Shown here: positions 7,591-16,400 of the stretch, one piece after another | Position numbering within the stretch: position 1 is the first letter of the stretch | Layout of the letters: the number at the start of each line of letters is the position of its first letter | From: Rariloculus sp965263005 | Lineage (GTDB): Bacteria; Pseudomonadota; Gammaproteobacteria; Steroidobacterales; Rariloculaceae | NCBI RefSeq assembly: GCF_965263005.1 | Contig: NZ_OZ253579.1 | Coordinates: forward strand, 2,294,001-2,358,000 | Length of the DNA: 64,000 nucleotides | Reading direction: 5' to 3' | Position numbers and translations under genes: made by a program | Notes under the pieces: model-generated | What the model saw: only the letters and a program-made list of their open reading frames with translations | Databases searched by the model: none | Told to the model about the DNA's origin: nothing

Positions 7591-8730
7591 ATGCGAATCA
7601 CCTTAGCCCTCGCCTCGATCTTCGTGCTCGCGAGCCCGATTCCACTCCTGGCGCAGGCGCCGACGAGCGCCGAGCCCTTCAAGGTCGGAACCTTCGAGAT
7701 CGGCGGAGCGCCGACCGTCGGCATCGTGCTGCGCGACAGCCTGGTCGTCGAGCTCAACGCCGCGAACACGGCCCTTGAGATGGACTCGTCGTATCCGGCG
7801 ATCCCGATGCCTGCCGACATGCTCGAGCTCATCGGCCGCTACGAATACGGACTCAAGCCCCGCTTGTACGAGATCGTCAACGATCTGGTCGCGAGCGGCC
7901 GGATCGGCGCGGACAGCCGCCCGGACTTCGTTCATGAGGTCGCCGACGTGGGCACGCTGCCGCCGCTCATGTATCCGGGCAAGATCCTGAACGCCGCCGT
8001 GAATTTCTATACGCATGTCAACGAGACGGGCAGCCCCGAGGAAAGGGCCGAGGGGCGCCGGCAGCGGCGCGTGAACCGGGGCGTGCCGTACCTGTTCTTC
8101 AAGCCGAGTCGCGGCGCGGTGATCGGCGACGGGGACCCGGTTGTGATCCCATACGGCCGCGACCGCACGGACTGGGAGGTCGAGCTTGGTACAGTCATCG
8201 GCCGCGCGGCCAAATATGTGTCCGCAGCGGATGCCGAAAACTACATCTTCGGCTATATGGTATCTCTCGACATTTCCGACCGCGGCGGGCGGCCGCCGGG
8301 TGGCGCTCCGTTCCAATCGGATTGGTTCGTGGGTAAAGGCCACGACACGTTCGCGCCGCAGGGTCCATGGATCATTCCGAAGGAATTCTATGGCGATCCG
8401 ATGGAAAATCTTCACCAGACGCTGAGCGTCGATGGCGTGCAGATGCAGGAAGCGCGGGCCGGTGACATGATCCATTCACTCTACGAGCTCATCGAGTACG
8501 CGTCGTCGATCGTCACGCTTTATCCGGGCGACGTGATCAACAACGGCACCTCGGGAGGGGTGGGCATGGGCACGGCCGTGCGCGGCGAGCAGCGCTTCCT
8601 CCAGCCGGGAGAGGAGATCGTCGCTACGATCGAGGGCATCGGTACGCTGACACTGCCCGTCGTTGCGGGCGACGAGCCCGGTCCGGGCACCGGTGCGCGC
8701 TTGCCGCCGCTCAGCACGTACAGGGACTGA
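7591..8730 (+). CDS. Exported fumarylacetoacetate hydrolase-family protein
   Basis: 379 residues with an N-terminal signal peptide (about residues 1-22, ending L-L-A-Q) ahead of a complete FAH-fold domain. Metal-binding stretches are W-E-V-E-L-G and S-L-D-I-S-D-R; G-K-G-H-D-T-F, G-P-W-I-I-P and I-N-N-G-T-S-G-G-V-G-M-G complete the active site. FAH-fold enzymes hydrolyse or decarboxylate beta-keto acids and usually act in the cytoplasm, so export is unusual. A strong ribosome site GGGGAG precedes the ATG. PQQ alcohol dehydrogenase follows on the same strand. Confidence 0.85.
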   Translation: MRITLALASIFVLASPIPLLAQAPTSAEPFKVGTFEIGGAPTVGIVLRDSLVVELNAANTALEMDSSYPAIPMPADMLELIGRYEYGLKPRLYEIVNDLVASGRIGADSRPDFVHEVADVGTLPPLMYPGKILNAAVNFYTHVNETGSPEERAEGRRQRRVNRGVPYLFFKPSRGAVIGDGDPVVIPYGRDRTDWEVELGTVIGRAAKYVSAADAENYIFGYMVSLDISDRGGRPPGGAPFQSDWFVGKGHDTFAPQGPWIIPKEFYGDPMENLHQTLSVDGVQMQEARAGDMIHSLYELIEYASSIVTLYPGDVINNGTSGGVGMGTAVRGEQRFLQPGEEIVATIEGIGTLTLPVVAGDEPGPGTGARLPPLSTYRD

Positions 8731-8852
8731 GCTTCAGGGATTGAGCGAAGCCGCCGGCAGCGGAAACGGTCGGCCAACGTCGCGAATCGATTCCCGGGAT
8801 TGCCGGGCTTGAGTACTTGTACCGTGCCGGCTGGCGCCGGAAAGGAATACCA

Positions 8853-10598
8853 ATGAAGCGATTCTTCGTGTGCGCCGCCCTGATCGGCGCACTGATCTCA
8901 AGCTTGCCTTCGACCGCTCAACAGACACGGGAGTTCGTCCCCGTGACCGATGAAATGCTGCAATCGCCCGATCCGGGCGATTGGCTGTCGTGGCGCCGCA
9001 CGACCGACGGCTGGGGCTACAGCCCACTCGATCAGATCGACGCCGGCAACGTCGCCGGACTCGAGCTCGTTTGGAAGCACCCGGTCGGAACGGGCATCCA
9101 CGAGGGCACGCCGCTCGTCTACGACCGCGTGATGTATATGCCGAGCGCGAACGATTACATCCAGGCGTTCGATGCGAAAACGGGCGAGCCGATCTGGGAA
9201 TACCAGCGCGATTACCCCGAGGGTGCGCGCGGCGGGACGAACCGCAACATCGCGATCTGGGGCGACATGATCATCAACGCGAGTGGCGACAATCATATGT
9301 ATGCGCTCGATGCGCGGACTGGCCGGCTCGTCTGGGAAACGCCGGTCATTGAGGCGACATTGCCGGCGCGGGCAAGCTCGGGGCCCATCATCGCAGGGGG
9401 CAGAGTGATCACGGGCCGCCAATGCCAACCCGGTGCCACTCACGAATCGTGCATCGTCACGGCGCACGATGCGAGCACGGGCCGCGAGCTGTGGCGCGCT
9501 CGGACGATCCCGCGGCCGGGCGAGCCCGGTGACGAGACCTGGGGCGACGTTCCGCTTGAGCAGCGCTGGCATGTCGGCACCTGGATGGTACCGAGCTACG
9601 ACCCCGAACTGGACCTGATCTTCGTCGGCACATCCGTCACGATACCGGCGCCGAAGTTCATTCTCGGGGGTAACGACAATCAGCACCTCTATCACAATTC
9701 CACGCTCGCCCTCGATGGCGACAGCGGCGAGATCGTCTGGTACTACCAACATGTCGTCGATCACTGGGACCTCGACCATCCATTCGAGCGACTGCTCGTC
9801 GACACGGCCGTAGCCCCCGATCCCGACGAAGTCGAGTGGATCAATCCTGCGATCGAGCCCGGCGAACGCCGCCAGGTGGTCACGGGCATCCCGGGCAAGA
9901 CCGGTATCGTCTACACGCTCGACCGCGCGACCGGAGAGTTTCTCTGGGCTCGGACCACGCTCATGCAGAACGTAGTGAGCGAAATCGACGGCGCGACGGG
10001 TGAGGTCACGGTGAACCCCGATACGCTGTTCACGGCCGCGGGCCAGGAAATCATGATCTGTCCAGCCGCGGCGGGTGGCAGAAACTGGCCCGCCGGCGCA
10101 TACAGCCCGCTGACGAACGCCATGTACGTGCCGATGCAGAACACGTGCATGGACGCGTCCGTGCGCAGCGGCGAGCGCGACCCATCGCTCGTCTACGGCC
10201 TCGACATGCCGGCGCGGCTTGCCCCCGGCGCGGATAATCTCGGCTCCATCTGGGCTGTTTCTGCGGAGACCGGCGAGGCATTGTGGCGGCACGATGAGCG
10301 CTCCGCGGCGTTATCCCTCGTAGCGACAGGCGGCGGACTCGTGTTCGGGGGAGATTCGAACGGCCGATTCAAGGCGTTCGACGACAAGACAGGCGCGATC
10401 CTATGGGAGACGAATCTCGAAGCGCCCGTCAGCGGGTTTCCCGTCAGTTTCGCCGTCGACGGCCGGCAGTACGTTGCCGTCAGCACCGGGCCCTCGTTGG
10501 TCGCCGCGACCGCAAGCAGACTGCTACCGGAACTCGAGCCCGGGACAGGCGGATCGAACGTGTTCGTGTTCGCCCTGCCGGTGGGGAACGGGCCTTGA
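8853..10598 (+). CDS. Periplasmic PQQ-dependent alcohol dehydrogenase-like quinoprotein
   Basis: 581 residues from ATG 8853 (GGAAAGGA upstream), which begins a signal peptide ending S-T-A-Q. Eight-bladed propeller with repeated Trp-docking motifs: D-A-K-T-G-E-P-I-W, D-A-R-T-G-R-L-V-W, D-A-S-T-G-R-E-L-W, D-R-A-T-G-E-F-L-W and D-D-K-T-G-A-I-L-W. The D-H-W-D-L-D-H-P segment matches the catalytic Asp region. There is no C-terminal cytochrome c domain. The vicinal Cys-Cys pair of methanol/ethanol dehydrogenases is not obvious; the nearest Cys are about ten residues apart. It likely oxidises an alcohol and passes electrons to a separate cytochrome. Confidence 0.86.
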   Translation: MKRFFVCAALIGALISSLPSTAQQTREFVPVTDEMLQSPDPGDWLSWRRTTDGWGYSPLDQIDAGNVAGLELVWKHPVGTGIHEGTPLVYDRVMYMPSANDYIQAFDAKTGEPIWEYQRDYPEGARGGTNRNIAIWGDMIINASGDNHMYALDARTGRLVWETPVIEATLPARASSGPIIAGGRVITGRQCQPGATHESCIVTAHDASTGRELWRARTIPRPGEPGDETWGDVPLEQRWHVGTWMVPSYDPELDLIFVGTSVTIPAPKFILGGNDNQHLYHNSTLALDGDSGEIVWYYQHVVDHWDLDHPFERLLVDTAVAPDPDEVEWINPAIEPGERRQVVTGIPGKTGIVYTLDRATGEFLWARTTLMQNVVSEIDGATGEVTVNPDTLFTAAGQEIMICPAAAGGRNWPAGAYSPLTNAMYVPMQNTCMDASVRSGERDPSLVYGLDMPARLAPGADNLGSIWAVSAETGEALWRHDERSAALSLVATGGGLVFGGDSNGRFKAFDDKTGAILWETNLEAPVSGFPVSFAVDGRQYVAVSTGPSLVAATASRLLPELEPGTGGSNVFVFALPVGNGP

Positions 10599-10701
10599 AT
10601 CGCATGTTTTCTTCCCGAGCCGATCGCCTGATCGGCGCCAGTCATGGGCCATATGAGCCGGGCCTCGATATGACGCGAGCAACCGGCAAGGAGCGGTGGT
10701 C

Positions 10702-11841
10702 ATGCGCACAGTCCTGATGTCATCTTCAGCGTTGGCTTTCGCCGTCACGGGATTGATCTCGGGCACCGTGGCGGCGCAGGGACCGAACGCGCGTGCGGCG
10801 GTCGAGCCGTCCGCGATGCGCGCGGTACCAGCCGAGACGACGGTCGCGGCGCTCGCGGACCCGAACTGGGAGGCGCCGAGAACGTCCTGGGGCGATCCCA
10901 GCTTCGAAGGTGTATGGAGCACCGACGACATGCGCGGCGTCGGCACGAGCCGCAACGCACGCTACGGGACACGCGAATCGTTGACTCCTGAGGAATTCGC
11001 CGAGCGAGCGAGCCATGACGAGGGCGGTCGAGACCGGGCGATCAACACTGAAACTTTCTTGCGCAACGAATGGGGGATCCGGACTTTCGGTTATACCTCG
11101 CTCATCATCGATCCTCCCGACGGACGGATTCCCGAGATGACCGAGGCGGGCAAGGCGCAAGCCGGGAATCGCGATCGCGGTACGTTCGGTCCCGGGCCGT
11201 TCGACAGCTTCGAGGATTACACGCTCTACGACCGCTGTATCACGCGCGGTGTCATGGGCTCGATTCTGCCGGTGATCTACGGCAACGGGCTGAGGATCGT
11301 ACAGAACCCCGGAACCGTCGCCATAAGCTACGAGATGATTCACGACACGCGCATCGTTCCACTCGATGGTCGGCCGCCTGTCAACGAAGACATCCGCCAA
11401 TACATGGGCAGCTCGCGAAGGCACTGGGAAGGCGATACGCTCGTGATCGAAACGGGAAATTTCACGGCTGAAACGAGCATCGGTGGCAATGGCAACGGCA
11501 CGCGTCACAGCGATCAAATGACGATCACTGAACGGTTGACGCGCGTGGATCCCGAGATGATCGAATACATTGCGAGGATCGAGGATCCCGTCGCTTACAC
11601 GGCGCCGTTCACGATTCGACTGATGATTTCGACCCAACCGGGCTATCAGACGTATGAATACTCGTGCCACGAGGGCAACGGAGCGGTAGGACACTCGCTG
11701 AGCGGCGAGCGAGCCTACGAGCGGCAGGTTGAAGAGGCCATAGCGGCCGGTCTGCCGGTACCGCCGCGCAGCGGCAGTGGAAGCATTTACGGCGCTCCGG
11801 TCGAAGGCGCCGAGATCTTCAATATCAACGAATCCGAGTAA
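10702..11841 (+). CDS. Exported protein of the W-E-G-D-T-L-V family
   Basis: 379 residues; ATG 10702 lies after AAGGAG, with a signal peptide ending V-A-A-Q. An N-terminal part with D-P-S-F-E-G-V-W-S is followed by a core shared with 12398-13225 and with the second half of 13526-14536: a Cys in D-R-C-I-T-R-G, R-H-W-E-G-D-T-L-V-I-E, an I-T-E-R-L segment, I-E-D-P-V-A-Y, and a late Cys in Y-S-C-H-E-G-N. Such proteins are common in Acidobacteria and environmental Gammaproteobacteria, without a known function as far as I recall. The two Cys may form a disulfide in the periplasm. It follows the PQQ dehydrogenase by about 100 nt. Confidence 0.75.
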   Translation: MRTVLMSSSALAFAVTGLISGTVAAQGPNARAAVEPSAMRAVPAETTVAALADPNWEAPRTSWGDPSFEGVWSTDDMRGVGTSRNARYGTRESLTPEEFAERASHDEGGRDRAINTETFLRNEWGIRTFGYTSLIIDPPDGRIPEMTEAGKAQAGNRDRGTFGPGPFDSFEDYTLYDRCITRGVMGSILPVIYGNGLRIVQNPGTVAISYEMIHDTRIVPLDGRPPVNEDIRQYMGSSRRHWEGDTLVIETGNFTAETSIGGNGNGTRHSDQMTITERLTRVDPEMIEYIARIEDPVAYTAPFTIRLMISTQPGYQTYEYSCHEGNGAVGHSLSGERAYERQVEEAIAAGLPVPPRSGSGSIYGAPVEGAEIFNINESE

Positions 11842-11912
11842 GCGGAAGCGGTCAGACGGCTCCCTCGCCGGGTTGACGCGCGCGCGCAGGAACAGGGGCT
11901 GACCTCATGTCC

Positions 11913-12326
11913 TCATTCGCGGTCCGGGGCGGCGCCGATGCCGACCGAGCCCATGAACAGGCTCGAGCCGTCAGGGAGCGTGATCTCGCGGCCGCTCGCG
12001 CGGAACGAGCGGTCCCTGGACTGGAAGCCCTCGACGTGAACCCGGGTGCCGGCGGGAATCGAGTTCCTGTTCCAGCCGCGGCGAATCAGCGCGTTGGGTG
12101 CGCCGCCCTCGACTTGCCACTGCTGCGTTTCGCCGCTGGCGGTCGTAACCTCGATGTGGAGCCAGGAATGAGGGTTGCTGAACTCCATCCGCGTGACGAC
12201 ACCTTCGAACTCAATCGGGCGGTTGATATCGAACTCGGCTGCGAACGAGTGATGGGCGATGGCGGGGGCGGCGGCCGCTGCCGTGAGGAGCGCACCGGCG
12301 AGCATGGTGCGGGTATTGATTCTCAT
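11913..12326 (-). CDS. DUF6152 family small exported protein
   Basis: 137 residues; the ATG at 12326 has AGGAGACC upstream. A signal peptide ends A-I-A, so the mature protein should begin His25-His26. The body is a small beta domain with S-N-P-H-S-W-L-H, a Trp-rich strand, a G-W-N-R-N-S-I-P-A-G-T-R-V segment and L-P-D-G-S-S-L near the end, all typical of DUF6152. It lies 71 nt downstream of a W-(D/E)-G-D-T-L-V family gene on the same strand, so the two are likely one transcript. A metal-binding role is my inference. Confidence 0.78.
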   Translation of the reverse strand: MRINTRTMLAGALLTAAAAAPAIAHHSFAAEFDINRPIEFEGVVTRMEFSNPHSWLHIEVTTASGETQQWQVEGGAPNALIRRGWNRNSIPAGTRVHVEGFQSRDRSFRASGREITLPDGSSLFMGSVGIGAAPDRE

Positions 12327-12397
12327 TTGGTTGGTCTCCTGATGAATCGGGGCAATCAGAGCGCCAATTGTAAGGTGAACGCGGGGTCGCGCGGCGA

Positions 12398-13225
12398 TTA
12401 GTGGAGCTGCGTGGGCGGTTCCTTCAGGAATTCGCTGTAGAGCAGGTTCTCGGAGAACTCCACGCATTTGAAGTCCAGCAGTTCGGCGTTGGGCTTGACG
12501 ATGCGATAGAGCGGCATCGAGATCGTCCACGGCCGCGAGAATGTGTTCGCGTCATCGATCGTCGCTTCGTATTGGATGTGGTTCTCGTCGATCAGCGAGT
12601 AGCGCTCGGTGACCGTCAGCGCGTTGCTGTGGTGATTGCCGGCGCGATCAAACCACGTCCGGTCATCGTTGGCTATAACCTCCACAACCAACGTGTCCCC
12701 GTCCCATCGCCCGTTTGACCAACCCATCCACATATCGACAGGGACATCGTTGAGCGTGCGAATATCGGTCATGTGGACGGGGCGGTTGGCGCTCGCGAAC
12801 GCATAGGCGAAGAGGATGTCGCCGTCGCCCTGAATGATCTGAAACGGGTAAGGCATATACGTAGCGCGTGGGATGCCGGGCATATAGCACTTCGCTTCCG
12901 GATCGGAAGCCGGCCAGCCGGCTCGGTGCTCTTCACGCTCGGCGAGCGCCTCGGGCAGGTAGGGGATCGTGCCGCCGACGACGACGCTCTGACCCGCCGG
13001 GATCGCCCCGATCGCACCGAGTTGCCAGAAGTCGTCGAGCGGCGCGGCTGAATGCGCCTCAAGATCCCAGTGCGCAGTATTGAGTGCCTGCCAGTTGCCA
13101 TTGAGGTTGGGACGCCCGTCAATCCGGTCCGGGCGATCCTCCTGCGCGTTTACCGGCGCCGCCAGCAATGCAGCAGTGGCGGCGAGCGCCATCGAGAGTC
13201 CAACGAGGTCGAGCCGAATTTGCAT
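12398..13225 (-). CDS. Exported protein of the W-(E/D)-G-D-T-L-V family
   Basis: 275 residues from ATG 13225, which follows GAGGGGAA and opens a signal peptide ending V-N-A-Q; the longer frame to 13435 has no support. After G-R-P-N-L-N-G-N-W come a Cys in A-K-C-Y-M-P-G-I-P-R, Y-P-F-Q-I-I-Q, G-R-W-D-G-D-T-L-V-V-E, L-T-V-T-E-R-Y and a C-terminal F-K-C-V-E. These align with the fusion protein at 13526 and the protein at 10702. It is first of a two-gene unit with the DUF6152 gene and divergent from the fusion gene. Confidence 0.75.
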   Translation of the reverse strand: MQIRLDLVGLSMALAATAALLAAPVNAQEDRPDRIDGRPNLNGNWQALNTAHWDLEAHSAAPLDDFWQLGAIGAIPAGQSVVVGGTIPYLPEALAEREEHRAGWPASDPEAKCYMPGIPRATYMPYPFQIIQGDGDILFAYAFASANRPVHMTDIRTLNDVPVDMWMGWSNGRWDGDTLVVEVIANDDRTWFDRAGNHHSNALTVTERYSLIDENHIQYEATIDDANTFSRPWTISMPLYRIVKPNAELLDFKCVEFSENLLYSEFLKEPPTQLH

Positions 13226-13525
13226 CTGCGAGTTCCCCTCTGCGATGTTCTTGTTTGTTTGCCGATATGATAATGAATAGCCGTGTGCCCGTGACAGTGA
13301 CAGTACCCCGGCCATCCGGGATGACGTAAAATCAGTGCCGTGACCAGTCCTTTTCCCGTCGCCGGGCAGCAGCGACGGTTCGGCGTCCGAACCGGTAGGG
13401 CAGTATATAAGATGCGGGTGCCGAGACCTAAACACAGATCAGTACGACCTGGTCAGCCGCTGCCGCGGCCACTTTCCGTCGGGTTTGACCGGGTCGCAAG
13501 CCACTAGCGGAGGTTCGGATACGCC
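13226..13525. other. Divergent control region
   Basis: 300 bp between the minus-strand W-(D/E)-G-D-T-L-V gene and the plus-strand fusion gene. AT-rich bases around 13265-13275 could hold a -10 for the minus gene (TTATCA, with CTGTCA about 18 nt upstream on that strand), but both are weak. I see no clear operator. Confidence 0.35.
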
Positions 13526-14536
13526 ATGAATACGAAACTGACGACTGTACTCGCCGGCCTGTTCCTGATGATCGCAGCCGGAGCATATGCGCATCACGCA
13601 ACCGGGCCGGTTTACGACCGCAGCCGGACTGTCGAGATGGAAGGGGAGGTCACCGAGGTCCTCTGGCGCAACCCCCACATTGGTTTCACGGTTGCGGGCG
13701 TCGATTCGAACGGCGACCCAAGGATGTTGGAAATCGAGACCAACTCGGTCAGCATTGTCAGCCGGTTTGGCCTGACGCCCGGTCTCGTCTCGCCGGGCAC
13801 GCGCGTCACGGTCGCGGGAAACCCGGGCAGAATGTCCGCCGACCTGCTCTGGCTGACGAACATGCTACTGCCGAGCGGCGATGAGATCCTGTTCGGCTCA
13901 CGCTATGCGCCACGCTGGTCCGACCGGACCATCGGCGAGGACATTCGCGGCGAAATCACGCCCGACGTGGACGGTCGCGGGATCTTCCGGGTATGGACGA
14001 ACGGGGGCGGTGGGTCGCTTTGGAACAGCAGCTATCCGCTCACGCCGGCCGCCCAGGCCGCGCGCGACCGATACGATCCAGTTGCCGACGATCCGACGCA
14101 GAACTGCGCGCCGAAAGGAATGCCGTACATCATGGAGCAGCCGTATCCGATGCAGTTCATCGACGAAGGCGAGGCGATCGTGATGCGGCTGGAGGAGTAC
14201 GACACGGTTCGCAGGTTCTACATGTCCGCCGAGGATGTCGACGACTCCGCTCCGCCGAATCTCATCGGCCGGTCGGTCGGACGCTGGGAAGGCGATACGC
14301 TCGTCGTTGACACTACCGCCATCGACTACGGATTCTTCAACAACGCAGGCATAAGGCAGAGCCCGGCCGTCCAGACCGAGGAGCGTTTCACGCTTAACGA
14401 GGACGGCAGCGTACTCAACTATCAGTTGACTGTTACCGATCCCGCGACATTCGCTGAGCCGGTCGTGCAGGACAAGACGTGGGTCTGGCGGCCCGGCGAG
14501 GAGGTCAGGCCCTACGACTGCGCCTCGTCCGAATAG
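13526..14536 (+). CDS. Fusion of DUF6152 domain to W-E-G-D-T-L-V domain, exported
   Basis: 336 residues with a signal peptide ending A-Y-A, leaving a mature His23-His24 terminus. Residues about 23-130 are a DUF6152 domain (W-R-N-P-H-I-G-F; P-G-L-V-S-P-G-T-R-V). Residues about 140-336 carry the second family: Cys in Q-N-C-A-P-K-G-M-P, a Q-P-Y-P-M-Q-F strand, G-R-W-E-G-D-T-L-V-V-D, T-E-E-R-F and a C-terminal Y-D-C. The frame is continuous, so this is one polypeptide. It joins in one chain what the divergent locus encodes as two adjacent genes, arguing that the two domains work together. Confidence 0.8.
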   Translation: MNTKLTTVLAGLFLMIAAGAYAHHATGPVYDRSRTVEMEGEVTEVLWRNPHIGFTVAGVDSNGDPRMLEIETNSVSIVSRFGLTPGLVSPGTRVTVAGNPGRMSADLLWLTNMLLPSGDEILFGSRYAPRWSDRTIGEDIRGEITPDVDGRGIFRVWTNGGGGSLWNSSYPLTPAAQAARDRYDPVADDPTQNCAPKGMPYIMEQPYPMQFIDEGEAIVMRLEEYDTVRRFYMSAEDVDDSAPPNLIGRSVGRWEGDTLVVDTTAIDYGFFNNAGIRQSPAVQTEERFTLNEDGSVLNYQLTVTDPATFAEPVVQDKTWVWRPGEEVRPYDCASSE

Positions 14537-14633
14537 CATTCCGTCTACCGCGTTTCGACTTCAGTAACCGCTCTGTCCCGACTTGATCCGGGCCGGTGGG
14601 CGCGAAAATCGTGGCCGACTCGGTGCTCGTTTG

Positions 14634-14945
14634 ATGGGACGCTTGCGAACTGCGCTCATGGTCGTTGCACTGGGCGCGCTCGTGTATCTCGCCGGACGGT
14701 TGATGTTTCTGCCACCGGAGCCATTGCTCGTTGAGCTCGACGTCTTCGGGGACCGTTTCGAGTACCGGTACCGGAGTTATCCGTCAATCAGTGCCCTGTC
14801 GATTGCGCTCGAGGTGTCGAACGAGCCGCTCGGCGTCATCGAGATTCGCGAGTGTGCAGCGTTGCCGCAGCTTCAGAGCGTGCTCGAGCTTGTCAGAGCG
14901 CGGGGCGATTCCGACTTTGACGTCATCGTTCCGGAGATCTGCTGA
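14634..14945 (+). CDS. Small single-pass membrane protein, unknown
   Basis: 103 residues from ATG 14634 (upstream starts add an unlikely basic tail). One hydrophobic helix at about residues 7-27 is followed by a roughly 75-residue domain outside the membrane, ending with a Cys two residues before the stop region. No family recognised. The ribosome site is weak, so the start is uncertain and it could be a spurious ORF. Confidence 0.45.
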   Translation: MGRLRTALMVVALGALVYLAGRLMFLPPEPLLVELDVFGDRFEYRYRSYPSISALSIALEVSNEPLGVIEIRECAALPQLQSVLELVRARGDSDFDVIVPEIC

Positions 14946-15272
14946 AGCGCAGCGCAATCGGCCGCGAAGGGTGTACCAGAATCTCTGCCCCAGTCCGCGC
15001 AAGTTGCTGGACTCGAACCGATGCTGCCCGCTTGGCGCAACGGCTGCCTCCGCACTGCGGCTGCCCGAGTTGGGCTATGATCCCGGTTGGCAAATTGGAG
15101 CAATTCATGGACGCTCGCATTCGTTGGTTTTTCCCTCTCGCCCGCGTGCCGTTGTTGCTCGGGTTCGCACCGAACCGGCCGGCGGACGAACCGCCCGGTC
15201 AGGTTGAGACGGCAGGCCCGGTCCTGTGATAGCCGTCGCCAAACCTGTTTCGCCGGGTTTGAAGCGCCGGTA
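14946..15272. other. Intergenic region
   Basis: About 327 bp with no supported gene. The minus strand near 15006-15020 contains a T-loop-like GGTTCGAGTCC, but no tRNA can be folded around it. Confidence 0.5.
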
Positions 15273-16070
15273 ATGAAGATGGCCACCCATGCACGGAAAA
15301 CCCGGACCTGGATGCTTGCAGCGTCGCTCGTGGCCGCGGCTGGCGGCTTTGCGGCATGGGCTCAACTTAACCGCGGCCCTGCGCTGTGGCAAATCGAGGT
15401 CATCGAGGAGTACCCGCACGACCCGAGCGCCTTCACTCAGGGACTTGCGATCTCGGGCGGCCGCTTGTACGAAAGCACGGGCCGGTACGGGGCATCGTCG
15501 ATTCGCAGGCTCGATATCGCAACAGGACAGGTCGAGCGTATCAGTGCACTCAACGGGCGGCTGTTCGGGGAAGGGCTCACGATTCTCGGCGATCGCGCCT
15601 ATCAGCTCACTTGGCGGAGCGGTCTCGGTATCGTCTACGATGTCGAGACCTTCGATGTGGCGGAAACGTTTCGCTACGACGGCGAAGGCTGGGGGCTGAC
15701 ACACGACGGCACTCATCTGATCGTCAGCGACGGCTCCTCGGCGTTGCGCTTCCTCGACCCGGCGAGCTATGAACAAGTCAGACGCATCACGGTGCGCGAT
15801 GAGGATCGGGAGGTGACGAGGCTCAACGAGCTCGAATACATCCGCGGCGAGGTCTGGGCGAATATCTGGTACGAGGATCGGATCGCACGCATCTCACCGG
15901 CGGACGGCGCCATTCTGGGTTGGATCGATTTGAGCGAACTTTACCCGAGCTGGCGGCGCGGCAGCGAGGAGGATGTGTTGAACGGAATCGCGTTCGATGC
16001 CGCAGCCGAAAGGCTGTTCGTGACGGGTAAGAACTGGCCGAAGCTGTACGAAATCGAGGTCGTCGACTGA
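15273..16070 (+). CDS. Glutaminyl-peptide cyclotransferase (plant/bacterial propeller type)
   Basis: 265 residues from ATG 15273 (15279 is possible), with a signal peptide or anchor at residues about 12-32. Five-bladed propeller QC family: H-D-P-S-A-F-T-Q-G-L near the N terminus, L-Y-E-S-T-G-R-Y-G, F-G-E-G-L, L-T-W-R-S-G-L, G-E-G-W-G-L-T, L-N-E-L-E-Y-I-R-G-E-V-W-A-N-I-W and L-N-G-I-A-F-D are the hallmark blocks. These enzymes convert N-terminal Gln to pyroglutamate on exported proteins or peptides. The substrate here is unknown. Confidence 0.88.
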   Translation: MKMATHARKTRTWMLAASLVAAAGGFAAWAQLNRGPALWQIEVIEEYPHDPSAFTQGLAISGGRLYESTGRYGASSIRRLDIATGQVERISALNGRLFGEGLTILGDRAYQLTWRSGLGIVYDVETFDVAETFRYDGEGWGLTHDGTHLIVSDGSSALRFLDPASYEQVRRITVRDEDREVTRLNELEYIRGEVWANIWYEDRIARISPADGAILGWIDLSELYPSWRRGSEEDVLNGIAFDAAAERLFVTGKNWPKLYEIEVVD

Positions 16071-16400
16071 CGGCTCGTGATTCGTTGCTTTCAAGATGTC
16101 TCAGAGGTAGTGCTCATGCCCGTGCTCGGCCGCGCGCCTGAGTCCGGAGCGAGACAAGGCCCGCAGGTCGGGGCGGGCTGTACGAATATGTCACGCTGCG
16201 ATGGGCGGTCGGCACCGAGATTCGGTTAAGATAGTAGGCCGGATAAACGTCTAACGTGAGTTGACGCAGAAGATGGATCACGGGGACTATCCGCGGGTGT
16301 AGCCATTGAACTTCGGCAACCGTCCTCAAGTTCACGATCCCGCGTCGTTGCACGAGACTCGGCCTTAACGGTGCTGCGAACAGCACATGGGGGAAAGCAA
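16071..16400. other. Intergenic region
   Basis: 330 bp without a supported gene. A possible TTGACG (16261-16266) is not paired with a convincing -10. Nothing else recognised. Confidence 0.45.

Noticed and set aside
14998..15085. Minus-strand T-loop-like sequence suggesting a tRNA
   Set aside because: GGTTCGAGTCC is present, but the T stem does not pair, and no acceptor or anticodon stem can be formed around it.
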